A stretch of DNA of 64,000 nucleotides from Sinonovacula constricta (GCA_007844125.1 CM017572.1:32133028-32197027); one strand, 5' to 3'. Shown: positions 48,101-59,560, counted from the stretch's first letter. The notes: generated by a model not told the origin, from the letters alone. Numbers and translations are program-made.

Positions 48101-51100
48101 GAGATTGTGGGTCTGGGTGTGGGTCTGTGTTTGAGATTGTGTGATTAAAGGTGAGAGATTGTGGGTCTGGGTGTGGGTCTGTGTGTGAGATTGTGTGATT
48201 AAAGGTGAGAGATTGTTGGTCTGGGTGTGGGTCTGTGTTTGAGATTGTGTGATTAAAGGTGAGAGATTGTGGGTCTGGGTGTGGGTCTGTGTGTGAGATT
48301 GTGTGATTAAAGGTGAGAGATTGTGGGTCTGGGTGTGAGACTGTGTGTGAGACTGTGTGATTAAAGGTGAGAGATTGTGGGTCTGTGTGTGGGTCTGTGT
48401 GTGAGATTGTGTGATTAAAGGTGAGAGATTGTGGGTCTGTGTGTGGGTCTGTGTGTGAGATTGTGTGATTAAAGGTGAGAGATTGTGGGTCTGGGTGTGG
48501 GTCTGTGTGAGAGATTGTGTGATTAAAGGTGAGAGATTGTGAGTCTGGGTGTGGGTCTGTGTGTGAGATTGTGTGATTAAAGGTGAGAGATTGTGGGTCT
48601 GAGTGTGGGTCTGAGTGTGGGTCTGTGTGAGAGATTGTGTGATTAAAGGTGAGAGATTGTGGGTCTGGGTGTGGGTCTGTGTGTGAGGCTGTGTGATTAA
48701 AGGTGAGAGATTGTGGGTCTGTGTGTGGGTCTGTGTGTGAGACTGTGTGATTAAAGGTGAGAGATTGTGGGTCTGTGTGTGGGTCTGTGTGAGAGATTGT
48801 GTGATTAAAGGTGAGAGATTGTGGGTCTGGGTGTGGGTCTGTGTGTGAGACTGTGTGATTAAAGGTGAGAGATTGTGGGTCTGAGTGTGGGTCTGAGTGT
48901 GGGTCTGTGTGAGAGATTGTGTGATTAAAGGTGAGAGATTGTGGGTCTGGGTGTGGATCTGTGTGTGAGATTGTGTGATTAAAGGTGAGAGATTGTGGGT
49001 CTGGGTGTGGGTCTGTGTTGGAGATTGTGTGATTAAAGGTGAGAGATTGTGGGTCTGGGTGTGGGTCTGAGTGTGAGATTGTGTGATTAAAGGTGAGAGA
49101 TTGTGGGTCTGGGTGTGGGTCTGTGTGAGAGACTGTGTGATTAAAGGTGAGAGATTGTGGGTCTGGGTGTGGGTCTGTGTGTGAGATTGTGTGATTAAAG
49201 GTGAGAGATTGTGGGTCTGGGTGTGGGTCTGTGTTGGAGATTGTGTGATTAAAGGTGAGAGATTGTGGGTCTGGGTGTGGGTCTGAGTGTGAGATTGTGT
49301 GATTAAAGGTGAGAGATTGTGGGTCTGGGTGTGGGTCTGTGTGAGAGACTGTGTGATTAAAGGTGAGAGATTGTGGGTCTGGGTGTGGGTCTGTGTGTGA
49401 GACTATGTGATTAAAGGTGAGAGATTGTGGGTCTGGGTGTGGGTCTGTGTTTGAGATTGTTTGATTAAAGGTGAGAGATTGTGGGTCTGGGTGTGGGTCT
49501 GTGTTTGAGATTGTGTGATTAAAGGTGAGAGATTGTGGGTCTGGTTGTGGGTCTGTGTGTGAGACTATGTGATTAAAGGTGAGAGATTGTGGGTCTGGGT
49601 GTGAGACTGTGTGTGAGACTGTGTGATTAAAGGTGAGAGATTGTGGGTCTGTGTGTGGGTCTGTGTGAGAGATTGTGTGATTAAAGGTGAGAGATTGTGG
49701 GTCTGTGTGTGGGTCTGTGTGTGAGATTGTGTGATTAAAGGTGAGAGATTGTGGGTCTGGGTGTGGGTCTGTGTGTGAGACTGTGTGATTAAAGGTGAGA
49801 GATTGTGGGTCTGTGTGTGGGTCTGTGTGTGAGATTGTGTGATTAAAGGTGAGAGATTGTGGGTCTGGGTGTGTGTCTGTGTGTGAGATTGTGTGATTAA
49901 AGGTGAGAGATTGTGGGTCTGTGTGTGGGTCTGTGTGTGAGATTGTGTGATTAAAGGTGAGAGATTGTGGGTCTGGGTGTGGGTCTGTGTGGAAGATTGT
50001 GTGATTAAAGGTGAGAGATTGTGGGTCTGGGTGTGGGTCTGTGTTGGAGATTGTGTGATTAAAGGTGAGAGATTGTGGGTCTGGGTGTGGGTCTATGTGT
50101 GAGATTGTGTGATTAAAGGTGAGAGATTGTGGGTCTGGGTGTGAGACTGTGTGTGAGACTGTGTGATTAAAGGTGAGAGATTGTGGGTCTGTGTGTGGGT
50201 CTGTGTGTGAGATTGTGTGATTAAAGGTGAGAGATTGTGGGTCTGGGTGTGGGTCTGTGTTGGAGATTGTGTGATTAAAGGTGAGAGATTGTGGGTCTGG
50301 GTGTGGGTCTGAGTGTGAGATTGTGTGATTAAAGGTGAGAGATTGTGGGTCTGGGTGTGGGTCTGTGTGAGAGACTGTGTGATTAAAGGTGAGAGATTGT
50401 GGGTCTGGGTGTGGGTCTGTGTGTGAGACTATGTGATTAAAGGTGAGAGATTGTGGGTCTGGGTGTGGGTCTGTGTTTGAGATTGTGTGATTAAAGGTGA
50501 GAGATTGTGGGTCTGGGTGTGGGTCTGTGTATGAGATTGTGTGATTAAAGGTGAGAGATTGTGGGTCTGGGTGTGGGTCTGTGTGTGAGACTATGTGAAT
50601 AAAGGTGAGAGATTGTGGGTCTGGGTGTGGGTCTGTGTGTGAGATTGTGTGATTAAAGGTGAGAGATTGTGGGTCTGGGTGTGAGACTGTGTGTGAGACT
50701 GTGTGATTAAAGGTGAGAGATTGTGGGTCTGTGTGTGGGTCTGTGTGAGAGATTGTGTGATTAAAGGTGAGAGATTGTGGGTCTGTGTGTGGGTCTGTGT
50801 GTGAGATTGTGTGATTAAAGGTGAGAGATTGTGGGTCTGGGTGTGGGTCTGAGTGTGGGTCTGTGTGATTAAAGGTGAGAGATTGTGGGTCTGGGTGTGG
50901 GTCTGAGTGTGAGATTGTGTGATTAAAGGTGAGAGATTGTGGGTCTGGGTGTGGGTCTGTGTGAGAGACTGTGTGATTAAAGGTGAGAGATTGTGGGTCT
51001 GGGTGTGGGTCTGTGTGTGAGACTATGTGATTAAAGGTGAGAGATTGTGGGTCTGGGTGTGGGTCTGTGTTTGAGATTGTGTGATTAAAGGTGAGAGATT

Positions 51101-52830
51101 GTGGGTCTGGGTGTGGGTCTGTGTATGAGATTGTGTGATTAAAGGTGAGAGATTGTGGGTCTGGGTGTGGGTCTGTGTTTGAGATTGTGTGATTAAAGGT
51201 GAGAGATTGTGGGTCTGGGTGTGGGTCTGTGTGTGAGACTATGTGAATAAAGGTGAGAGATTGTGGGTCTGGGTGTGGGTCTGTGTGTGAGATTGTGTGA
51301 TTAAAGGTGAGAGATTGTGGGTCTGGGTGTGAGACTGTGTGTGAGACTGTGTGATTAAAGGTGAGAGATTGTGGGTCTGTGTGTGGGTCTGTGTGAGAGA
51401 TTGTGTGATTAAAGGTGAGAGATTGTGGGTCTGTGTGTGGGTCTGTGTGTGAGATTGTGTGATTAAAGGTGAGAGATTGTGGGTCTGGGTGTGGGTCTGA
51501 GTGTGGGTCTGTGTGTGAGATTGTGTGATTAAAGGTGAGAGATTGTGGGTCTGGGTGTGAGACTGTGTGAGAGATTGTGTGATTAAAGGTGAGAGATTGT
51601 GGGTCTGTGTGTGGGTCTGTGTGTGAGATTGTGTGATTAAAGGTGAGAGATTGTGGGTCTGTGTGTGGGTCTGTGTGAGAGATTGTGTGATTAAAGGTGA
51701 GAGATTGTGGGTCTGGGTGTGGGTTTGTGTGTGAGATTGTGTGATTAAAGGTGAGAGATTGTGGGTCTGGGTGTGGGTCTGTGTTTGAGATTGTGTGATT
51801 AAAGGTGAGAGATTGTGGGTCTGGTTGTGGGTCTGTGTGTGAGACTATGTGATTAAAGGTGAGAGATTGTGGGTCTGGGTGTGAGACTGTGTGTGAGACT
51901 GTGTGATTAAAGGTGAGAGATTGTGGGTCTGTGTGTGGGTCTGTGTGAGAGATTGTGTGATTAAAGGTGAGAGATTGTGGGTCTGTGTGTGGGTCTGTGT
52001 GTGAGATTGTGTGATTAAAGGTGAGAGATTGTGGGTCTGGGTGTGGGTCTGTGTGTGAGACTGTGTGATTAAAGGTGAGAGATTGTGGGTCTGTGTGTGG
52101 GTCTGTGTGTGAGATTGTGTGATTAAAGGTGAGAGATTGTGGGTCTGGGTGTGTGTCTGTGTGTGAGATTGTGTGATTAAAGGTGAGAGATTGTGGGTCT
52201 GTGTGTGGGTCTGTGTGTGAGATTGTGTGATTAAAGGTGAGAGATTGTGGGTCTGGGTGTGGGTCTGTGTGGAAGATTGTGTGATTAAAGGTGAGAGATT
52301 GTGGGTCTGTGTGTGGGTCTGTGTTGGAGATTGTGTGATTAAAGGTGAGAGATTGTGGGTCTGGGTGTGGGTCTATGTGTGAGATTGTGTGATTAAAGAT
52401 GAGAGATTGTGGGTCTGGGTGTGAGACTGTGTGTGAGACTGTGTGATTAAAGGTGAGAGATTGTGGGTCTGGGTGTGGGTCTGTGTTTGAGATTGTGTGA
52501 TTAAAGGTGAGAGATTGTGGGTCTGGGTGTGGGTCTGTGTGTGAGATTGTGTGATTAAAGGTGAGAGATTGTGGGTCTGAGTGTGGGTCTGTGTGGGAGA
52601 TTGTGTGATGAAAGGTGAGAGATTGTGGGTCTGGGTGTGGGTCTGTGTGGGAGATTGTGTGATTAAAGGTGAGAGATTGTGAGTCTGGGTGTGGGTCTGT
52701 GTGGAAGATTGTGTGATTAAAGGTGAGAGATTGTGAGTCTGGGTGTGGGTCTGTGCGGGAGATTGTGTGATTAAAGGTGAGAGATTGTGGGTCTGCGTGT
52801 GGGTCTGTGTGTGAGACTATGTGTGATTCA
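45120..52830. repeat. 54-bp GT-rich minisatellite (about 143 units)
   Basis: Period 54 bp. Each unit is 'gtgattaaaggtgagagatt' followed by a block of 6- and 12-bp subunits such as gtgtgggtctgg and gtgtgtgaga. Length variants add or remove multiples of 6 or 12 bp, for example an extra gtctgagtgtgg. Large blocks are duplicated: 49501-50160 is nearly identical to 51781-52440, 2,280 bp apart (42 units plus 12 bp). Confidence 0.95.
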
Positions 52831-52877
52831 ATGATATTCTGGGTGCGAGTCTGATTACAATACTGTGTGTGACTCAA
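45144..52877 (-). other. Uninterrupted 2,577-codon minus-strand frame over the minisatellite
   Basis: One minus-strand frame is open across all repeats, reading about 143 times an 18-residue unit of the type DPHPDPQSLTFNHTISHT. It is rich in His, Asp, Pro and Thr and has an N-H-T sequon in most units. The frame starts at a TTG, not an ATG, and no Met codon occurs inside it; there is no signal peptide or flanking domain. A second minus frame is broken by the 'actatgtg' variants. Most probably it is a non-coding array whose period is a multiple of three. A coding exon spliced to an upstream start cannot be excluded. Confidence 0.15.
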
Positions 52878-52959
52878 GGATGCGAGTTTGTTGTGAGTCT
52901 GAGAGTGTGGGTCGGGATGTTGGTGAGAGTGCGGGTGGGATGTGGAGTGAGCGTGTGGG

Positions 52960-53160
52960 TCGGGTCGGGGTTTTGGTTAGAGTATGGGTGGGATTTGTGA
53001 GAGTTAGGGTTAAAAACATTATGTTTCACAAATGATTTCATAAATACAGCTATATTTTGGAGTATACATAATGGTATCATACATTTTTTTATGAATTCAA
53101 AACAATTTAATTTTAGTTTTTAGTGGAACTTGTATGTTGTATTCCAAATGTAGTAAAACG
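52960..53160 (+). repeat. Dispersed repeat F core, copy 1
   Basis: Homologous to 63090-63320: shared 'gatttgtgag', 'gttagggttaaaaa', 'atataatggta'/'acataatggta', 'atgaattcaaaacaattta' and 'gtggtaaaacacccttat'/'gtagtaaaacgcccttac'. It is flanked on the left by GT-rich and on the right by CA-rich minisatellite DNA, as in the other copy. A 68-codon minus-strand frame (52874-53080) covers part of it and is not recognised. Confidence 0.75.
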
Positions 53161-53425
53161 CCCTTACATTCACCCACTCCCACTTTCACACCTAACCACA
53201 CCACACTTAACCAATCTCTCGCACTTTCACACCCATGGAAATTCTCACACACCACATCCTCACACCTACACACACACTCACACCCACACTTTCACACCCA
53301 CACCCTCACAACTACCTTATGCCCACCCACACTCCAACACCACACTCTCTCTCAACCACAAACTCAAAAACACACACCTTACACTTACCTCATACCTACC
53401 TTTCGTTTAGTCAACGAACAGCACA
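53161..53425. repeat. CA-rich degenerate minisatellite (right arm of F copy 1)
   Basis: The top strand is rich in cacac, ctcacac and cccac, with no clean period. Three overlapping plus frames of 90-117 codons, rich in His, Thr and Pro, reflect this composition. Confidence 0.8.
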
Positions 53426-53430
53426 CACAA

Positions 53431-53504
53431 GTGGCGCTGGTGGGATTCGAACCGACGACTTTCTGCATCGCCAGTCAGATGCGCTAACCACTGCACCATG
53501 GGGG
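53431..53504 (-). repeat. tRNA-like sequence (SINE head or tRNA pseudogene)
   Basis: On the minus strand there is a good D-arm/box A region (ggtgcagtggttagcgc) and a box B (ggttcgaatcc). The ends cannot form a tRNA acceptor stem (cccccat against agcgccac), the T-stem has a mismatch, and the anticodon loop is oversized. It is therefore a tRNA-derived repeat or pseudogene, not a working tRNA. Confidence 0.6.
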
Positions 53505-54395
53505 TGATACATCAACCACAATTTGGAACTAATATTTAATCCCTACCCCTTTTCAATAGGTGACGTCATAGTAATTTCGCACCTTTGTGCGTCTCGCAAT
53601 ATAGAACAGAATAGAACTTGTTGGCTTCATTTTCTATAGAATACTAACATCATACATTCGATTACTGATTGATAATAGAATTAAGTTATAATCAATGAAT
53701 TTTGACTGTCAGCATTGCTTAAATAATTAAGAATTGGTATATTGTTTTTCCGGCGAGAGAGCCAACTACCGTACGCCGGTGGTTCTACATAGACTGGGGT
53801 CTTCCGCCAGCAGCTAGTGTTGTCACTTAAATTATAAAAATTGTGACGCTGCAATATATTACGAAACCAAACCAAACTGATGCAACTTTCTAAGGTAGTA
53901 GCGACGGAATAGCAAACCAATAATTAAGCGGTCGCTCGAACCCCAAAGTTATGGCTAAATTAAGTAATCGGAAGTTTTCCGAACAAAACAGAGACAGATT
54001 TTAAAAAATAAATGCATAACATACACGAACCTCCAAAACATAAGACACGTTATTTTTATAATCCTTTGTTTAGTTGCGTCATGACATTGCAATATTTCTG
54101 TGAGGCTGTTGAAGGGCAATATTTGTATATATCGAAAGATAACTCTGCGCAACAGGATGCAACACGGAGAGTTGGTCTGGAATTCCTTCCCCTGGTAACA
54201 ATGTGGGGCATACGTAATACATTACATATGGAAATGTTCTATGTCGCTGATCACGCGAACATTACTTTAGAAATTTATCTCAATGAATAAATAGAAGCCA
54301 ATCGAGAATTAGTTCTTTTTGTGATCAGTTCTCTGGGCTAATAAATAATACAAATATGGAAAGTATATGGTAATTTCAGAAGATTTAACCTAGAG
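53505..54395. other. AT-rich non-coding DNA
   Basis: No gene recognised. A 79-codon minus frame (53681-53920) and a 92-codon plus frame (54012-54290) show no familiar motif. The stretch near 53750-53830 ('ccggcgagagagccaacta') is GC-richer and may belong to another dispersed repeat. Confidence 0.45.
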
Positions 54396-54399
54396 AGAA

Positions 54400-54594
54400 A
54401 GGAAGAGAGATATAAAGACGGGGAGAGAGAGAGAGCAGAGCGACAGAGAGAGAGAAAGAGAGAGAGAGGGAGAGATGAGGAGGGTGAGGGGGCAGAGAGA
54501 AAGAGAGAGAGGGAGAGAGAGAGGAGGGAGAGATGGGGAGAGGTAGAGAGATAGAAACATAGACAAATATAGTAAATGAGAGAGAGAAAGTGCG

Positions 54595-54662
<68 letters not shown>
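54400..54662. repeat. (GA)n microsatellite
   Basis: A long purine run, GA-rich with GGGA and GAAA variants, ending in about 28 uninterrupted GA repeats at 54600-54656. Confidence 0.95.
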
Positions 54663-54664
<2 letters not shown>

Positions 54665-55509
54665 ATAACAGAGAACTACGTGCCGTAAAATGATTAGGGA
54701 TAGCAAGAGGAATAATTTACAAACTGTTTATTTATAAATTAATCGCTCTTGTTAAGACTGTACGCATTTTCACTTAACTTTTGTTTGTTATGACTAATTT
54801 TCAAGTTATATGTATATTGTGAATGTCAAAAACATTAAGAGAGCGTAAATTGTTTTCGATTTAGAGCATACTTGTGGATAAAATATAAACAAAATAATGA
54901 TTTTCCGATATGTAGGCTTGATAGAGTCAAATTAGCTAAGTTTTACATTATAAATTGCTTCTCTTTTTTATATAATGTTATGTCATGTCATTGGGCTGTT
55001 CAATTATCTCGAGTTAATATTCAATTTGAAACGCTTTATTCCATACAGAAACGAAACATGTCTGCTTGATAGTTATCAGGATTTTTATGTTAGAATGTCT
55101 CTTATATAGTAGTCTATATAGGGCTAACTTTATAAGTTATTGGAGCAACATTTGACCTGATATTAAAGTCTTTTATCAACAATAATCTCATATAGAAATA
55201 AAACTGGTAAACATATGGATACAAGTTGCCTCAACCACTCAATTAGTTTTGCTGCTCTTAATGTTTTGCTATGCTGTTTAAATTAAATTTAAAAATTAAA
55301 ACACTTTAATGTAAATACGTCAGTAGCATTTGTTATCAATGAAAATATTAATGACATCAACTATGTTTGAACTGGAATTTAATTTTTTTTTAATAAAAAT
55401 GGCGTTAAAAGAGATCAAATGAAATTAAATATTCTCAATTTTTAACTTTTAATTTTGTTTAAGCGTATTAAGAAATCCCCATCTGTGTTTGTCTCTGTGC
55501 TCGTCCATC

Positions 55510-55511
55510 AG

Positions 55512-55563
<52 letters not shown>

Positions 55564-55578
55564 TCCCTCCCTCCCTCT

Positions 55579-55653
<75 letters not shown>

Positions 55654-55665
55654 TCTCTCTATTTC
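55510..55665. repeat. (CT)n microsatellite within repeat B
   Basis: Almost pure CT dinucleotides with CCCTCC interruptions near 55558-55585. Ser-Leu and Arg-Glu frames here are artefacts. Confidence 0.95.
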
Positions 55666-55779
55666 TTTCATTATTTGCGTTTGCCTTACGTACTGCAACT
55701 TTCTTACACATTCGGATCACATCGGCTACTTTAACTTAAGAAAGAGAGATGAATAGATAGAGATAGATACATAAATAGA

Positions 55780-55781
55780 GA

Positions 55782-55834
<53 letters not shown>
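55780..55834. repeat. (GA)n microsatellite within repeat B
   Basis: About 27 GA repeats. It lies 115 bp after the (CT)n run, so the two form complementary arms. Confidence 0.95.
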
Positions 55835-55839
<5 letters not shown>

Positions 55840-55940
55840 TCGACATTTAAAGGCGTTGTGTATAAGCTCGAAAAAGAAACATCACATAAAAACAGACAAA
55901 ACTTTACCTATGTACAATTAAATATCGTAAACATTATGTT

Positions 55941-57320
55941 GCCGTGAAAGCAATCAATTTCGTTATTTCTGTCGCGTTATTCACGATTTCGAAATTACGA
56001 AATCTCGCGCAATCTCGCTCTGCGAGATTTGAGGTCAGGGGGGTTCCGTTTATGTGCTCGCATGTAAACATAGACCAGCTTACTTACTTTCAGTTCATCG
56101 ACACACACAAAAAGAGGGACAAAGTGAATTAAAATCATACACCAAATCATCAGAATATATATTTATATGTTTTAAATGAATTGTACTCGCTTAGATAATT
56201 TTATTTTGCTACGGGACAGAACGATTTCTCTGGGCTGAAGGTTGTAACCATGAGAGATCTCGAGGTTCCACATGCAATTTTTACAAGATTCTTGACGATA
56301 AAAAGCTCAGACCCGCGTGGTTGACTAAATGGAGAAATGGATACTTTGTCATGTAGCATTTAGTTCCAAGCAAAATTCAAATTATCTTCCAAATTATGAA
56401 GACACCCCCACCCCACCGCCAAATCAAGGAAAACATTATTTAAAGTGCCAAGTATATTTTCCCATAGACCAGCAGTAAGAAATGCCTCAAGATGACAACC
56501 AAAAGAAAACATAATAACTATGCCTAATTAGCTAATTTCTTTTGATTAGCACCCTCCACCTCACCCAGCAGGCAAAATCCAACCAGAAAGCTCTCTTTTA
56601 TTAAGGTTATTTTGATTTCAAATAAGTGAATTGTTTACATGAAACTCACTAATAAAAATTATGTTTGTTGTTGAAGAAGAAATTTTTGTTATATTTATAT
56701 ATTCCTTAAGTAATCTGATTTGTGGTTGACTAAAAAACTCCAGGGACACATACTAGTGAACATTGGAGCTGGAGTCTGTCTGCATGCAAAATTATGCAAC
56801 ACAAATAATGTTAATGTTTAATCACAAACATGTATTCTGTTTTGCAGTCTGGTACACTGGAAGACTGCACACAGCTCGACCTAATCTCCACTTGTTAGCT
56901 TAGATAAAGATAATACTGTAATTTCTGATAGTTAAAATGTTGTACTGCTTATAAATGCGGAACAGTTTGACTCGATTACTGTCTCACAACACAATGACAA
57001 AGTAAAAATAATCTTTTATTAGTGCCAATATTTTTTCTCTTGCATATTTCAAGATCAATCTACATAGAAAATAAAAGTTCAGTTATCACAATATATTAGG
57101 AAGGCTAAGGGATCTGGTAATTTTGCAGAATTATTGTTTCCTGCCAGCACAAATTTCGTTATTGTTTTTTGTTTATAAATAATTAGATTCAATATATATT
57201 TATTTACTGGAGGAGCAATTACATATATAAATCAAAATCAAAATGTTCACAATTAACTGATTCCACAACTTGTAATCTATTTCGACTGCATTTTACACGG
57301 ATGAATTTCAAAACATCAAC
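55941..57320. other. AT-rich non-coding DNA
   Basis: No gene recognised on either strand. The 62-codon frame at 55944-56132 has no familiar features. This region would lie downstream of the minus-strand terminal exon at 57335. Confidence 0.45.
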
Positions 57321-57326
57321 TTTATT
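57321..57326 (-). promoter_or_regulatory. Poly(A) signal AATAAA
   Basis: AATAAA on the minus strand, eight bases after the stop codon of the predicted terminal exon (57335-57337), giving a very short 3' UTR. Confidence 0.45.
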
Positions 57327-57334
57327 CAAATCCT

Positions 57335-57550
57335 TTATCCATCATTCACTGTATGTGTTATGTCCATTAATGTCTGTAAAAAATGATCAATCTGAATACT
57401 TTGTGTTGTAGGGATTCCAGGTTGATTGGCTAGCCATTTTACTTTATGATTCCTCTCTCCTTTAATTGACAGGCCAATATGTCTTAGTACAGTATTCAGG
57501 ACTCCATTTGTTATCTGCATGGTTTCCATGTATGACAGTGGAAGGCATAT
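57335..57550 (-). CDS. Putative terminal exon of an unidentified host gene (71 codons)
   Basis: On the minus strand, a T-rich tract ending 'atatttatacag' (AG at 57551-57552) precedes a clean frame starting ICLPLSYMETMQ and ending DITHTVNDG-TAA, with AATAAA just after. Composition is balanced, unlike the low-complexity frames elsewhere, with ordinary codons and a GLSIKGERNHKVKWL block that looks like folded protein. I do not recognise the family. The exon starts in phase 0. No upstream exon was found up to 64000, so the rest would lie beyond a long intron or outside the window. The open frame extends to an ATG at 57578-57580, giving 81 codons if unspliced, but those extra codons are AT-rich and intron-like. 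Confidence 0.45.
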   Translation of the reverse strand: MCLPLSYMETMQITNGVLNTVLRHIGLSIKGERNHKVKWLANQPGIPTTQSIQIDHFLQTLMDITHTVNDG

Positions 57551-57669
57551 CTGTATAAATATAAAATGAAAATATATCATTAAATGTAAACAACAACTGT
57601 TAAACTGTCACTGTATGCAAACATTTTATGTCTGGTTGGGGTGACCAAACAATTCATTACTAATAATAA

Positions 57670-57880
57670 CCCTTTACCCCATATGTATGGGTTTTATCGC
57701 GTATGTGATCAGTGTAGAACCCTATTAGCCGGAACATCCATTTGCTTTTGATCCATTAGGTTATTTTTGTACAAGATGCAACCAGTGTAGATCAAGATCA
57801 GACAGCACCAACGTGTCAGCAGATCTGGATCTACACCGGTCGCATAATGCAATAAAACATGTATATATGGAGTAAATGGG
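57670..57880. repeat. Foldback MITE-like element (211 bp)
   Basis: The two ends are imperfect inverted repeats of about 50 bp: left 'ccctttaccccatatgta', right (reverse complement) 'cccatttactccatatat', continuing through gttttat and gtgtaga blocks. No clear target duplication (TAA on the left, AAG on the right). Class unknown. Confidence 0.55.
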
Positions 57881-58484
57881 AAGCCTGGATAATATGAAAT
57901 ATATATGACTGCAAAGATCTACAAATTTCTTCACATTAGTGAATTTTTAAAAAAAAAAATCGAGCCTCTACTGTTGTCTTTTTCTACCGGGTTGGACCAC
58001 AAGTTTACTGCTGGTTATAGTTTACTCGTTTATTTTCTTTAAGGATGGTTTGCTTTGACAACATTGTCAGCTTTGTATTACAGCTAACTTTCAGTAAGAT
58101 GATAACACTTGTTTTCTAAGTCAATGTCTCGCCATTGCGAGAGTAAGAAATAAGTTCATAACATGCGTTTAATTCAAACAGTGTAATCGTCGTCAGGTCA
58201 GTCATGTCATTTTGGTTGCACCCAAATCGTGCGCAATTTACAAGCGAGTTCTTTTTTTAAAACGGATACAACACAACTACATACTAGTGAATTCTCTGCA
58301 TCATCAGATCTCTTCCGTTTCTTAGGCATAACCCTTCTATTTCATGTGTATATTGTCGAAAAATTACGGGAAATGTTGTGTTTACATGTAGATTCAGCTG
58401 TCGTGTATGGCTCAGTATGCGCGCGCAACCCCTCTGACCTACTTTTTCCCAGACCTCGGTCTGGAATTTCGAAAAGGTCAATGG

Positions 58485-58965
58485 GGTGGTAACACTAAAT
58501 ACGGGCCGGAAGTAGAATGTATGACATGGACTTTTTCTCGTTAGTAACAGTCTGTTGCTATGTTTTGGCATTAAATTTCTTATTTTGAAGATAATCTTAA
58601 TCTTTTGATGTCAAAAGGAAGCTGAAACCATGTTTAATTAAAAGAAAGCAAAAATCTTGAACACCTATGCACATAATGGACTGATCCACTTTTATTTGAA
58701 GTACATATGTCATTGAAATTTGGGGGGTAACCGACTAGCAATTTGGTGGTATGCATTCTACGAAGCAGAACCTTCATACAAGTTGCAAAAGTTGATTTAT
58801 TTCTGGGTCTTTCTGATAGAAAATAAATAGCTCTTTTCACCTATATAGGGTTATGGAGGTCCATCATAACTTGGTCATGGTGCAATTTGCAATTTGTTTT
58901 CAACTTTTCGCGATTCACTATAGAATAGAGAACAAACTTTTTAGTGGCGTCTAACCTTATGCGTT
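58485..58965 (+). repeat. Dispersed repeat A, copy 2
   Basis: Aligned with 41235-41635 and, inverted, with 61525-61885. Compared with copy 1 it extends further right, to 'ggcgtctaacctt', a block also present at the end of the inverted copy. It passes directly into repeat B. Confidence 0.75.
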
Positions 58966-58969
58966 AGAC

Positions 58970-59560
58970 TAATAGGAAATATTACTCTCGGTCAAGGGAG
59001 ACGACCCGAATTGCAATATTTTGACTTCAGTGTTATCTCCCTTTAGCGTTTAAAAAGAAAAATAACTCTATGGTCATTAAGCACCAAAAATGACTGCAAA
59101 CTTCTTCACAACCATATTTCATTTTAGGGTGTTATATTTTCAAAAAGAAAGATGAAATATTTTATGCCTTTTTGATCGAAATTAGTAAAAATGGGTGTCG
59201 TTTTTTGCATACCTGTATACTTTTTCACGATATTTATATATGGACCTTTTTTCCAGCTAAAATCTAAATTTAAAAATATGGAACAACTTGCATCCAAGAC
59301 ACCATGTTGACATGCATGTGAATATTTTACGCATAATCAGTAAGACTGGATAAATAAATTAAAATTTAAAATGCTTTTAGAGGGTGTATCCGACAGTTGG
59401 CCTATATAAAAGGCATCTTACAAAATAATATGCATGTTTGGAGGAATCTGGACATGGATTCTACATAAACTTATACAATAATCTAAGCAAAAATGAGCAT
59501 TGAATACTATCTCAATTGTTACACTGTTTAAGTCATGATCAAAATGGCTTTAAGTGAACA
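58970..59560 (+). repeat. Dispersed repeat B, 3' part
   Basis: Aligned with 60900-61500 over nearly its whole length: 'ggtcaagggag', 'ttatctccctttt', 'taaaaatatg.aacaacttgca', 'aagacaccatgtt', 'gtatccgacagtt' and 'catgatcaaaatggct'. Confidence 0.75.

Larger units (their letters stand above)
55040..55940 (+). repeat. Dispersed repeat B, copy with expanded microsatellites
   Basis: It aligns to 60115-60850. Landmarks in order: 'tgtctgcttg', 'ggagcaacatttgac', 'tgtgtttgtctctgtgctcgtcc', 'atttgcgtttgcc', 'cacatcggctactttaa' and 'ggcgttgtgtataagc'. Two microsatellites interrupt it: (CT)n at 55510-55665 and (GA)n at 55780-55834. The 60-kb copy has no (CT)n expansion and only a short (GA)n. Confidence 0.75.

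Noticed and set aside
45144..52877. Calling the 2,577-codon frame a protein-coding gene
   Set aside because: It begins at TTG, contains no ATG, lacks any non-repeat domain, and the repeat period (54 bp) and its 6/12-bp subunits keep frame without selection. Kept as a finding only.
52995..53015. Telomere-like sequence (gttaggg)
   Set aside because: There is a single TTAGGG-like unit in each copy of repeat F, so it is a feature of the repeat and not a telomere.
53431..53504. Functional tRNA gene on the minus strand
   Set aside because: Boxes A and B are present, but the acceptor stem does not pair and the anticodon arm is irregular.
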